From assembly GCA_947057405.1 (NCBI GenBank), contig CAMSEJ010000122.1, forward strand, positions 1-7,472: a DNA stretch of 7,472 nt, read 5' to 3'. Under the pieces are notes generated by a model. That model was not told the origin of the DNA. It worked only from the letters and a program-made list of their open reading frames with translations, and did not search any database. The position numbers and the translations under genes are program-made. Shown in pieces: positions 1 to 7,085 of the stretch. How positions within the stretch are numbered: the first letter of the stretch is position 1; every line of letters begins with the position of its first letter. This stretch comes from an uncultured Roseburia sp. (lineage in GTDB: Bacteria; Bacillota; Clostridia; Lachnospirales; Lachnospiraceae).

Positions 1-86
1 CTCCCACCAAGTGTGGAATACATCTGCCGGAAAGCATTTTTCAAACACGCTCTAGCGGATATATCAAGCGGACCGGACTGGATTGT

Positions 87-377
87 ATGGGCTTTATTAT
101 CGTGTTCGTAATACTTTCCGTAATCTTAATTTCAGGACACGGTAGCGGGCTGATTTCCGGTTATAATGCAGCAACAAAAGAAGAAAAAGCAAAATACCAT
201 GAAAAACGCCTGTGCACAACAATGGGAATTGGAATGTTCGTCATAGCATTTTTCATTCTGATTGCAGGTTTATTTGAACATATATTACCCGCAGATCTTG
301 TATATGTCTTGATTGGAGTTATCGTTTCTGATATTTTTGTAATTATTATTCGTAGTAATACAATATGTAAAAAATGA
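87..377 (+). CDS. DUF3784-like small membrane protein
   Basis: This encodes a 96-residue membrane protein of unknown function. Three hydrophobic segments are visible at about residues 2-16, 46-66 and 70-88. Between the first and second lies a polar stretch with Gly-Tyr-Asn (residues 25-27), then KEEKAKY (31-37) and RLC (41-43). That arrangement of a GYN turn, an EEKAKY-type loop and a following Leu-Cys is what I associate with DUF3784 proteins of Firmicutes, and the length fits. The ATG at 87 is chosen because the first helix starts right after it. However, no convincing Shine-Dalgarno sequence precedes it and the frame stays open upstream to the window edge, so the start is uncertain. By my count 121-360 is about 34% G+C, clearly lower than the neighbouring genes. 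It is convergent with the secreted-protein operon and probably functionally unrelated. No strong plus-strand terminator follows. Confidence 0.75.
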   Translation: MGFIIVFVILSVILISGHGSGLISGYNAATKEEKAKYHEKRLCTTMGIGMFVIAFFILIAGLFEHILPADLVYVLIGVIVSDIFVIIIRSNTICKK

Positions 378-442
378 CAGCATCTGCAAAGCCTTCCTCA
401 CTCCACCGCATCCGGCATATACTCATTCCGTTTTGGAATCAC

Positions 443-487
443 AAAATCCCCCTGCCGTCTCCGATACACCGGATACGCAGGGGGATT
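443..487 (-). terminator. Rho-independent terminator of the protease/cohesin-like operon
   Basis: An 11-bp perfect stem, AATCCCCCTGC (477-487 on the minus strand) with GCAGGGGGATT (445-455), encloses a 21-nt loop that can itself form a short TCCG/CGGA stem. The minus-strand transcript continues with TTTTG. It starts 13 bp beyond the stop of the 395-residue gene. The T tract is short (four T), so read-through is possible. No T tract lies on the plus-strand side, so it should act only on the minus-strand operon. Confidence 0.8.
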
Positions 488-499
488 CCTGAAATCTGT

Positions 500-1687
500 C
501 TATTTCTTCTTCGGTGATTTCACCGCACTGTATGCGCCGTACACGCGCTTTCCGTTTGTTCCGTTCACATAAGCCCTGACCTTATAATAATAGGTCTTGC
601 CTGCCTTGTGGGAAAGGACGCATTTTTTCGTTGTACCTTTTTTAATCGTCTTAACAAGCGTATACTTCCCGTTCTTTTTCTTGCTGCGGTAAATCTGATA
701 CCCCTTGGCCTTACTGACCTTCTTCCAGGAGATCGTCACTTTAGAAGTTCCTTTAAACTTCGCGGCAATTCCCTTTACCTTTGCCGGGCATACCGTAATT
801 GCAGCTTCTGTACTTGCTGCGCTGTAAACCCGGTTCCCGTCTGCAGTCACCTTGTATGCGCAAATCTGGAATCTGTGTGTCGACGCATTCGTATATTTCT
901 TGGAGAATGCAACAACGGACGGGCTGGTGATTGCCTGAAACTCTGCAAACTGCTTTTTACTATCGTCATATTCATAAAGTACATAACCGTCTGCCTCGTC
1001 AATTTTTGTCCAGGTAAACATAACCACATTGGAACCCGATTTTGCGGAAACATTCAAATATGGTGTGTTTACGGTCACAGGCTCGGGAACCGGAGGATTC
1101 GGCTGTTCGGTTGTCTCCGTCGATTCTGTCGGCTTCGGCGGTTCCGGCGGATCCGCCTCATCCTTCTTTAACACTACGGACTCCGCATCCCCTAACAGCA
1201 CCGACAATTCCGATGTCCCGTCTGCTTTCACATAGGATACGTCCGGCTGGTCGCCCTGCGCCTTAATGCCTGCAAATTCCACTTTAATATCATACGCTTC
1301 GCTGTCCGGACGTACGGACAGTGTCCCTAAGCTTACGTTGCCTTCTTTGTCAAAAATCGCCTGATCCTGTTTTCCGGAAATAACCAGGTCAACCAGATAA
1401 CCGCCCTGTTCCCCGGGTACTACGGCTGCGTCCTGCACTGCGCTCTTTATCGCTTTCTCAAACTGAAAGCCCGGCTCTTTCATACTTCCGCTGTTCACGG
1501 ATACGCGAAGCTTCACGCGCAAAGATGTAATTGCCTCCGCCTTGCCTTCCGGAATGTTGAGTGACACGGCTACATCATTTTCTTTTGCTGTAAGCCTGCC
1601 GCTGCCCAGTCCCGCTGCCAATGCCGTCACAGAAAGCACGGCAACCAGAAGAAAGGCCGTTAATGTAGATTTCATCCAGTTCTTCAT
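500..1687 (-). CDS. Secreted protein with cohesin-like domain and two fibronectin type III domains
   Basis: A 395-residue exported protein. It has a signal peptide (Lys near the N-terminus, hydrophobic core about 9-22, likely cleavage after Ala-Leu-Ala at 22-24). A beta-rich domain at about 36-173 reads like a cohesin-fold module: alternating hydrophobic strands, a central ...FEKAIKSAVQDA... segment, then LGTLSV (120-125). A Pro/Glu/Thr linker at about 176-204 is followed by two FN3 domains at about 205-298 and 301-391. The last 95 residues hold 26 Lys and 3 Arg but no Asp or Glu. No LPXTG motif, C-terminal helix or SLH domain is seen. The ATG is well supported by GGAGG five bases upstream. 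It lies 92 bp downstream of the dockerin-bearing M60 peptidase gene on the same strand, with no terminator between them. Export and FN3 are firm; the cohesin call is by pattern only. It could act as a docking partner or adaptor for the protease; another reading is a simple adhesin or carbohydrate-binding protein. Confidence 0.85.
   Translation of the reverse strand: MKNWMKSTLTAFLLVAVLSVTALAAGLGSGRLTAKENDVAVSLNIPEGKAEAITSLRVKLRVSVNSGSMKEPGFQFEKAIKSAVQDAAVVPGEQGGYLVDLVISGKQDQAIFDKEGNVSLGTLSVRPDSEAYDIKVEFAGIKAQGDQPDVSYVKADGTSELSVLLGDAESVVLKKDEADPPEPPKPTESTETTEQPNPPVPEPVTVNTPYLNVSAKSGSNVVMFTWTKIDEADGYVLYEYDDSKKQFAEFQAITSPSVVAFSKKYTNASTHRFQICAYKVTADGNRVYSAASTEAAITVCPAKVKGIAAKFKGTSKVTISWKKVSKAKGYQIYRSKKKNGKYTLVKTIKKGTTKKCVLSHKAGKTYYYKVRAYVNGTNGKRVYGAYSAVKSPKKK
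1169..1582 (-). other. Cohesin-like domain (residues about 36-173 of the 395-aa protein)
   Basis: The segment predicts as an all-beta sandwich. It opens with VSLNIPEG (41-48), then ITSLRVKLRVSV (53-64), a FEKAI turn (76-80), YLVDLVISG (97-105), LGTLSV (120-125), YDIKVEFAG (132-140), and ends with strands up to ESVVL (169-173). The order of an ITSLRVKL strand followed by an LGTLxV strand resembles cohesin-fold domains found beside dockerin proteins in gut Clostridia. It is acidic overall (25 Asp/Glu against 17 Lys/Arg in residues 31-180 by my count). Similarity to classical cellulosomal cohesins is weak by eye, so another CBM-like beta-sandwich remains possible. Confidence 0.5.
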
Positions 1688-1779
1688 TTATACCTCCATG
1701 TCATGCATGCCAATATATGCTTCGTTCCGGAAGCTGACGGGAGACGGCTCATTCCCGTTCCCGCCGTCTTCCATTGGAT
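1688..1779 (-). other. Intergenic spacer of the operon with two mutually exclusive hairpins
   Basis: The 92-bp gap between the protease stop and the downstream ATG contains no T tract typical of an intrinsic terminator. Read on the minus strand it can form a 7-bp stem AGACGGC/GCCGTCT (1763-1769 with 1742-1748, 14-nt loop), or a competing 6-bp stem ACGGGA/TCCCGT (1753-1758 with 1737-1742). They share base 1742 and the second interleaves with the first, so only one is likely to form at a time. This could be an mRNA-stabilising or processing element; nothing proves a regulatory switch. Confidence 0.4.
1693..1697 (-). promoter_or_regulatory. Ribosome binding site of the cohesin-like gene
   Basis: GGAGG on the minus strand sits five bases (TATAA) before the ATG at 1687-1685. 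It is a strong, well-spaced Shine-Dalgarno sequence that fixes the start and allows translation independent of the upstream protease gene. Confidence 0.85.
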
Positions 1780-4700
1780 TTATTCCGGTATCTTTCCCGT
1801 CAGCGTGATGTCCGGCAGGCTTTCCGGGATTGTAATCACAAGCGTATCGCTGACAATACGCTCTCCTTCATTCGTCAGCGCATTGTCTACACGGTACAGC
1901 TCGCCGCGCACGCCCTTGATTGCCTGTAATGTTTCCTGATTCCACTGACCCGGCTCTACATAGTATACCCATGTACCGTCCGAGGTTTCGCCCAACTCGC
2001 CGTGTTCCGGTACTTCCGCAAAAATAACCTGGCCTGCTTCTACAACATCGTCTTTTGCCCCAATGACATTCCCTTCCGTATCGTAAAGGAGCACTACATT
2101 GTACGCCGGATTTCCTTTGTACTTCCCGGTAAATATCAGCGATCCGCCCGGTATTACGTCGTTCGGTTCATTGCCGTACCGGTAATCTTCTTTCAGTACG
2201 CCGATTGCCGGCTGGCCGTCTGCGGTCTGCATGAATTCCAGATTGTCGCCCGACGGGCCGCATATCTCAATTTCCTGAATGGAAACGCTTCCTTCCTGTG
2301 TGGCAGTCAGGCGTACATACCTTGCGTCGTATGTCCCGATCCAGCTGTCCCGTTCCTCTTCGTTTACGGAATCAAACCAGATGGTCTGCTCGCCGCCTCC
2401 GGTTAAGCCCTGGAAGCCGGTTTTTACTGTCGTCCAGTTCTCACCGTCTAAGCTAACGTCTACATTTACGCTGCCAAGCGCATCGCCCTGGTATTTAAAG
2501 GCCGTTACCTGCTCCGTTTTGTGCATATCCACTACAATCTGCGCCGTATTGCCGCTGATTACGCCGTGGTATGTACCCGCCTCTGACCGATCGTTGTCAA
2601 TGACACGGTCAATCGTGTGCAGCTTTTTCCCTGCAATATTTGCACCGAAGCCGTTGTCCGGATCTTCCGCGTCCGGTTCAACCGCCACATCGTCCGGTGA
2701 TGTCATCGTTGTCTCTACGGTCCACTGCGTTTTATCCAATACGCCGCCGGTTTCTATTTTGGCTGCACCGGCATATGCCGCGTTGGAATAATTCAGGAAT
2801 TTGTCGACTGCACGTACTTCGTATTCCATCACCCGGTTGTTAATCGCCGATATCGAATCCACATAAACGGTGGAAGCCGCCGTGTCAATCGGGATAAAGC
2901 CGATAACCTTGGTTTCTTTGGTTCCGTTTGACGTCATGCTGCGGCTGATTTCATAACCTAAAATCAGATTGGCGTCCTGATTGGTTGCAATGTTTATTTC
3001 AACCTGATTGGAATTCTGGTGCGCCGCAGCGGACGCCGTAACTACATCCTGATCTTTGATCGTACCCGCTTCCCCCGGATGGTTCACACGGTAATCCCTG
3101 GCGTTTTTATTTACATAGTAAAGCGCCTTTGTTTCGGGCTCGCCGTACAGAGCGGCATAGGCACGGGTATTTTCGTCCGGCGTCATGCCCCAGCGTTCAA
3201 AAAACGGCAGGATATTTTTATTGGCCGCCGCACATGCCAGACGCATCAGGTTCTGATCCCCGCCTGCATTTAATGTCAGGCCTGCCTGCGGCGCTTTTGC
3301 CGGATTCCTGGAATAGGTATCTACCCTTGCAAAGAACAGGTTATTAAACTGCTCCTCGTAATCGTCATAAATATGTCTGTCATCTAACTGGTTGTCGTAT
3401 GCCAAATGAAGCTGCCAGTACAACGCAAGCTGTGTAAATACGTTGGAGGCCCGCCCGGTTGTGCCGGATGTTACCTTTTTGTATACATTTTCCTGTTTGT
3501 ACCGTTCCGTTCCGGTCAGAAGCTGTGCATAGTAATTGTTCGTAACCTCCGCAACGGCATAGGTACCCTGGTTGATGTCATGGCCGATTTCATGCGCAAT
3601 CCCCCATCCAAAGCCATTCCAGTCGTTCGGCCCGCTGACAAGCGTCGTAGACCCCCATTCGATTCCGATATGGTTGCCGGAAGCGTACATAAACGCGCCG
3701 GCAAACATCCGCATGTAACGGATATTCAAATGCTGTGCCGGCAATGCATTGTTGCCCCTGGCTGTTCCGGCCGAATTACTTAACCCCTTGTGCTGGTAAA
3801 ACAGCGTCATGGTGTCTTCCATCGCCTTTAATGCGTTATCCAGTTTCGTTACCTTATCCGCCGCATTTTTGATACCTGCCCAAACCTGTGTCGCGGGCAC
3901 GGAATACATCATCTGATCCATCATAATATCCGTCGCATTCAAAAGGCAGTTCGCCTGGTCATACGCATAATCTACATTCTGAGTCCCCAAATGCCTCTTG
4001 TTGTGGGTCGTTTCAATGGTACCCACATAGCGCTCCAGGTCGGTTACGTACTGGCGGATCGCCTGTGTACGTTCCTCTCCGGTCTTGCCGTTTACCACCA
4101 GAGCCGGAATGCTGTCTCCGCCCTGAATGCGGATGGCGTATTTGTCTGACGGATTATTCGCCTGGTATTGAACGTACAGCTGGCCGCCATGCTCGAAATC
4201 GTTGGAAGAGAGGCGTTTGCGGAACGTAAGCTCATTTCTTCCGACTTTTAAGTTCGCGCCGTCCAGCGGGCAGTTTGACTCTGCATGATGCTGTGTGGCA
4301 ATCAGGCGCAGATTGGTATTTTCGCCTACCCGCTTCGTGTTATGCCCCACATAAACAATAATGGTTTCCCCTTCGTATGCAACCTTGCCGAGCGGCTGCC
4401 ATGGATTCAGGCCGCCGAAGCCTAAATGCCCGTCCTTAGAAGCCGTAATCTTATTGTCCACCTCAACAGCAGGAGAAAGGTTTAAGGATAAAATATCCCG
4501 GGCCGCATTCAGCTCCAGTTTTAACTCGTTATACAAGATATGTTTTTCGCCGCTGGCTTCGTCCACCGTTTCCAGACGCGCTTCTAATGCATCCAGCGTT
4601 GCTCCAGTCACATCGTCCCGCAGGGTGGTATGCATCTCATCCACATACAGCGCCATGATGTCGTGCTCTAACGAATCGTATCGATAGAAACGCATTTCCC

Positions 4701-7077
4701 CGACCATCATCTTGATATTCCCATAGGGCCTGCCCAGGCTGATGTGGACTCTGTTTGCGGTAATGGTTTCCCCCATCCTGATCAAAAAGTACTGGTTATT
4801 GTGCTCATCCCTGCGCTCAACTATCTGCGCAGACGCAAGTTTATCCTTAGTTGGCTCCTTGGAATCCCAGTACCTTACCCTAACATAAGGAATGGAATCC
4901 TTGGCGTTTGCCGCTGCAAACGTAATATAATCCATCTGGTAATCCGCATCCAGTGTCACATACACCCCTCTGTCATTTGCCGGATATGCCACGCCGTCGT
5001 CCCAGTCGGACTTTGTCCAGTAAGAGCCGTAATCGTCGTCTACAATCCCCCATGCGCTCTTCGGGTTGGAATCGGCCGTATCCAGCGGGCTTGCTTCCAT
5101 ATGGGCGTTACTATGTCCGCCATATGTCGCAGCCGTAATATGCGCCGTCACCTTGCCCGGGCCGTTTGAGGTATTTAAAAGCTTGTATTCCGGCAGGTGC
5201 GGCAGCGCCGTACTGATGGTTTCTGCCGTAGAATGCAGCGACGGACTTCCCCAGCCCAGCTCATTCCATCCAATCACATATACCGTATAGGACACCTCGT
5301 CCTCCAGTCCGGAAATCACATAGCTTGTGCCGTTTATTTTGCCGGTTCCTGCCGTTACCGGCGTAAACCCGTCTACAACCGGGCGGAATGCGCTGTCCGC
5401 TTCCGCGGTCTTTTTGTAATATACCATATATCCGGCGGCGTCGTCCATATCCTTCCAGGAAACGGTAATCTGCCGATACCCGCCTACAGCATTTACCAGA
5501 TCCGGAGGAGCCGGCAGCTTCTGCGGCTTGGGTATCCCGATCTGCTCGCCGGACCAGGGACTGCTCCAGTCGCCGTTTACGGAACGCACCTTCACCGTAT
5601 ACCTCTCGAAATTTTTCATTTTTTTATCGTTAATGCCGGAAATTACATACTGTGTTTCGGAAACGGGAATAATCTGTGTTTCGTTGCCGGACTGATTTTT
5701 AACCGGACCGGACACATATACCTCATACCCGTTTACGTTGTTCTGCGCGTCCCATGACACGGTCAGGCTTTTATCGCCCGATACCGGTACATTCAATGTC
5801 GGAATGTCAAGCTTTGGAGCCGGTATTCGATCTTCCATGTTATTGACAAACTCTACCTTGGAAATATTGACAAGCGGTTCTGTTTTCCTTGTTCCGGTAA
5901 TCTTAATCATAACGCGCTTTACGGCAACCTGCGCCCCAAAATCAAGCACAAGCGAACCGTCCGCTTCTACGCTTACGCTTGCGCCCGAAACAATCGAAAA
6001 GCTTGCCAACGCCCGTCTCAGCTTTGCGAGGATGCCTTTTGGCGCCTCAGTCGGCACTAAGGAAATCGCCTCTTCCTGTTCGTTGCCGTCGGCATCCAGG
6101 TATGCAATCACGGCTTCCCCGTCCGCTATATCGCTGACAACATTTCCGTCCTCATCCAGATCGCCCGAAGCGTGGATGGTTAAACCCCCGATTTCCGGAA
6201 CCTCCTGCGGATTGGCCGTTTCCTCGGGTGCAAGCGTAAATTCCATCCCCACCGGGTTTTCTTTAGAAATCTGCGCATCCGTATCCGCAGGCTTTAACGT
6301 AATCGAACCGGTATGGTTTAAGAAATCTTCCATACTGCCTTCTACCGTCGTACCCTCGCTTGCCTGTGCATTCTGAAGCAGCGCCCGTTTCTGGATCTGG
6401 GATGTGCTGCTTTCTCCAAGGCTTTGTACGGCAGACTGCAGGTCTGCCAAATCCGTTTTGCCGTCGCCGTTTATATCATATTTCGCATCGGAGGATCCGT
6501 TCCGGACCGCATCGGTAAGCATCCGGGTATCCGTTTCGCTGATCGTTCCGTCCCCGTCTACATCACCGGGACAAAGCCACCCGGCCGTACTGCCGCCTTC
6601 GTCCTCCGTCCGTGCCGTACAGACCAGAATACGGTTGCTCCAGTTCGCGTCTGCGTGGATCTGCTGTCTGTAGGATGCAAACCCGGATGCGGATACCTCT
6701 GCGGTATAATCCCCTGCCGGGACATCAAACCGGGCTGTCCTTGAGGAAGCGTCCGAACCGCCAAAATCCAGCGTTTCGGATTTTACAACTTCACCGCCGC
6801 TGCCATGCAGCACTACCTGCGCGGTTCCCTTCAAAGGAAAACGCTCTAAGGAGCGGACTTCAACCTCAATGATACTTTCTTCCTGTCCTGCCGCCCGGCT
6901 TACCGCACCGGAGCGGCTTACGTCTTCCTCATCCGTCAGGGCATCCGGTTGGCCCGGGAGGCTGCTTTCCACAGCCGTCCCCGCAGGAACCTCTGCCCCG
7001 TAAACAGGCGTGGCCACGCCTATCCATGCCTGGAATGCCAGACAGCCGGTGAGCAATGCTGCCATCAATCTTTTCAT
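1780..7077 (-). CDS. Secreted multidomain M60-family zinc metallopeptidase with N-terminal dockerin
   Basis: A 1765-residue exported protease. M60 (enhancin/M60-like) enzymes are zinc peptidases that cleave mucins and other glycoproteins. Domains in order: signal peptide 1-28 (MKRLMAALL start, ends VYGA), CnaB/carboxypeptidase-regulatory-like beta-sandwich about 64-155, type I dockerin 169-222, an uncharacterised beta-rich region about 233-418, FN3 domains about 419-515 and 517-625, discoidin/CBM32-like domain about 630-803, helical linker 804-866, M60 core about 868-1245, FN3-like 1338-1443, second discoidin-like domain about 1450-1607, and a C-terminal module of unknown type. Catalysis is marked by HEIGH at 1162-1166 (two zinc-binding His and the catalytic Glu) and probable third ligand Glu1177 in AEVTNN. 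No LPXTG, SLH or C-terminal membrane helix is seen, so any surface attachment must be indirect. ATG at 7077 is preferred, with AAGGA eight bases upstream; a GTG two codons earlier (7083) also has its own AGGA. The reading frame is intact. First gene of the probable two-gene operon. Mucin as substrate is inferred from the family. Confidence 0.93.
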   Translation of the reverse strand: MKRLMAALLTGCLAFQAWIGVATPVYGAEVPAGTAVESSLPGQPDALTDEEDVSRSGAVSRAAGQEESIIEVEVRSLERFPLKGTAQVVLHGSGGEVVKSETLDFGGSDASSRTARFDVPAGDYTAEVSASGFASYRQQIHADANWSNRILVCTARTEDEGGSTAGWLCPGDVDGDGTISETDTRMLTDAVRNGSSDAKYDINGDGKTDLADLQSAVQSLGESSTSQIQKRALLQNAQASEGTTVEGSMEDFLNHTGSITLKPADTDAQISKENPVGMEFTLAPEETANPQEVPEIGGLTIHASGDLDEDGNVVSDIADGEAVIAYLDADGNEQEEAISLVPTEAPKGILAKLRRALASFSIVSGASVSVEADGSLVLDFGAQVAVKRVMIKITGTRKTEPLVNISKVEFVNNMEDRIPAPKLDIPTLNVPVSGDKSLTVSWDAQNNVNGYEVYVSGPVKNQSGNETQIIPVSETQYVISGINDKKMKNFERYTVKVRSVNGDWSSPWSGEQIGIPKPQKLPAPPDLVNAVGGYRQITVSWKDMDDAAGYMVYYKKTAEADSAFRPVVDGFTPVTAGTGKINGTSYVISGLEDEVSYTVYVIGWNELGWGSPSLHSTAETISTALPHLPEYKLLNTSNGPGKVTAHITAATYGGHSNAHMEASPLDTADSNPKSAWGIVDDDYGSYWTKSDWDDGVAYPANDRGVYVTLDADYQMDYITFAAANAKDSIPYVRVRYWDSKEPTKDKLASAQIVERRDEHNNQYFLIRMGETITANRVHISLGRPYGNIKMMVGEMRFYRYDSLEHDIMALYVDEMHTTLRDDVTGATLDALEARLETVDEASGEKHILYNELKLELNAARDILSLNLSPAVEVDNKITASKDGHLGFGGLNPWQPLGKVAYEGETIIVYVGHNTKRVGENTNLRLIATQHHAESNCPLDGANLKVGRNELTFRKRLSSNDFEHGGQLYVQYQANNPSDKYAIRIQGGDSIPALVVNGKTGEERTQAIRQYVTDLERYVGTIETTHNKRHLGTQNVDYAYDQANCLLNATDIMMDQMMYSVPATQVWAGIKNAADKVTKLDNALKAMEDTMTLFYQHKGLSNSAGTARGNNALPAQHLNIRYMRMFAGAFMYASGNHIGIEWGSTTLVSGPNDWNGFGWGIAHEIGHDINQGTYAVAEVTNNYYAQLLTGTERYKQENVYKKVTSGTTGRASNVFTQLALYWQLHLAYDNQLDDRHIYDDYEEQFNNLFFARVDTYSRNPAKAPQAGLTLNAGGDQNLMRLACAAANKNILPFFERWGMTPDENTRAYAALYGEPETKALYYVNKNARDYRVNHPGEAGTIKDQDVVTASAAAHQNSNQVEINIATNQDANLILGYEISRSMTSNGTKETKVIGFIPIDTAASTVYVDSISAINNRVMEYEVRAVDKFLNYSNAAYAGAAKIETGGVLDKTQWTVETTMTSPDDVAVEPDAEDPDNGFGANIAGKKLHTIDRVIDNDRSEAGTYHGVISGNTAQIVVDMHKTEQVTAFKYQGDALGSVNVDVSLDGENWTTVKTGFQGLTGGGEQTIWFDSVNEEERDSWIGTYDARYVRLTATQEGSVSIQEIEICGPSGDNLEFMQTADGQPAIGVLKEDYRYGNEPNDVIPGGSLIFTGKYKGNPAYNVVLLYDTEGNVIGAKDDVVEAGQVIFAEVPEHGELGETSDGTWVYYVEPGQWNQETLQAIKGVRGELYRVDNALTNEGERIVSDTLVITIPESLPDITLTGKIPE
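1783..2256 (-). other. Uncharacterised C-terminal module of the M60 peptidase (residues about 1608-1765)
   Basis: After the second discoidin-like domain come about 158 residues that I cannot assign to a named family. Visible landmarks are AIGVLKEDYRYG (1624-1635), a Gly-Gly turn before a SLIFTGKYKG strand (1646-1655), a VVLLYDTEGNVIGA beta hairpin (1661-1674) and a closing ELYRVDN...VSDTLVITIPESLP segment (about 1726-1755). The pattern predicts beta-sheet. It has no anchor motif. It may be an extra binding or stabilising module. Confidence 0.5.
2257..2730 (-). other. Second discoidin (F5/8 type C, CBM32-like) domain, residues about 1450-1607 of the peptidase
   Basis: Landmarks are IDRVIDNDRSEAGTYHGV (1489-1506), where a discoidin domain normally has its A-x-D-G-D-x-x-T-x-W loop; IVVDM with HKTEQVTAFKYQG (1514-1530); VDVSLDGENWTTV (1539-1551); and the closing YDARYVRLTATQ...VSIQEIEICG (1583-1607). 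The SxDGxxW and ARYVRL signatures are typical of F5/8 type C modules, which bind galactose-type or GlcNAc-containing glycans in CBM32 members. Ligand specificity cannot be read from the sequence. Confidence 0.75.
3343..4476 (-). other. M60 peptidase core, residues about 868-1245, with catalytic HEIGH motif at 3580-3594
   Basis: The core begins with a beta-rich subdomain (868-1000: GFGGLNPWQPLG, then IIVYVGHN and LRLIATQHH strands, NELTFRKRL, GGQLYVQYQ), continues through a helical part and reaches the zinc site GIAHEIGHDINQG at 1159-1171. H1162 and H1166 are the expected zinc ligands and E1163 the catalytic base. E1177, 11 residues after the second His, is the expected third ligand, followed by N-N-Y-Y as in gluzincin-type M60 motifs. 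All key residues are present, so the enzyme should be active. Confidence 0.92.
4669..5190 (-). other. First discoidin (F5/8 type C, CBM32-like) domain, residues about 630-803 of the peptidase
   Basis: The domain lies directly before the helical linker and protease core. It contains SAWGIVDDDYGSYWTKSDW (674-692), the metal/ligand loop with the D-x-x-x-x-S-Y-W-T pattern of discoidin folds, then RGVYVTLDADYQMDYITF (703-720) and the closing VGEMRFYRYD (792-801). Such modules usually bind terminal sugars and could hold the enzyme on mucin glycans. Confidence 0.78.
5203..5823 (-). other. Two tandem fibronectin type III domains, residues about 419-625 of the peptidase
   Basis: Each has the FN3 pattern: a Pro-rich start, a V-S-W strand (443-445 SLTVSWD; 538-541 ITVSWK), a G-Y-x-V-Y strand (450-454 GYEVYVSG; 549-553 GYMVYYKK), a Y-V-I-S-G-hinge (477-481; 586-590) and a final Y-T-V-x-V/I strand (493-497; 597-601). 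They probably act as spacers between the dockerin region and the catalytic half. Confidence 0.8.
6412..6573 (-). other. Type I dockerin domain, residues 169-222 of the peptidase
   Basis: Two EF-hand-like calcium loops are visible. The first runs D172-V-D-G-D-G-T-I-S-E-T-D183, with Asp at loop positions 1, 3, 5 and 12. The second, D201-I-N-G-D-G-K-T-D-L-A-D212, has Asp/Asn at 1, 3, 5 and 12. The 29-residue repeat spacing and the helix after each loop (RMLTDAV, LQSAVQSLG) match type I dockerins, which bind cohesins with calcium. Loop positions 10-11, often involved in cohesin recognition, differ between repeats (Glu-Thr and Leu-Ala), which would argue against fully symmetric dual binding. The domain sits near the N-terminus behind a beta-sandwich; most dockerins are C-terminal. 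Confidence 0.9.
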
Positions 7078-7085
7078 GTTCACTT

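Noticed and set aside
38..65. Possible promoter for the DUF3784 gene (TTTTCA, 16-bp gap, TATATC)
   Set aside because: Each hexamer matches only four of six consensus positions and the implied leader would be too short to hold a normal ribosome binding site.
1..111. Open frame from the window edge ending at a TAA at 109-111, possibly the tail of an upstream gene
   Set aside because: Only 36 codons are visible, it overlaps the start of the DUF3784 gene, and the translation shows no recognisable motif.
425..439. Small hairpin ATTCC-GTTTT-GGAAT as a terminator for the DUF3784 gene
   Set aside because: Only five base pairs with no T tract following on the plus strand.
6127..6162. A second calcium-loop-like stretch DLDEDGNVVSDI in the peptidase, hinting at another dockerin or EF-hand
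   Set aside because: Loop position 12 is Ile, no paired repeat with dockerin spacing follows, and the surroundings look beta-rich; a turn in a beta domain is more likely.
5738..6376. Long plus-strand open frame of 212 codons opposite the peptidase gene, and several similar ones (for example 608-1171, 5197-5757)
   Set aside because: They are fully antisense to genes with clear domains, have no Shine-Dalgarno or recognisable protein features, and arise from the codon choice of the real genes.
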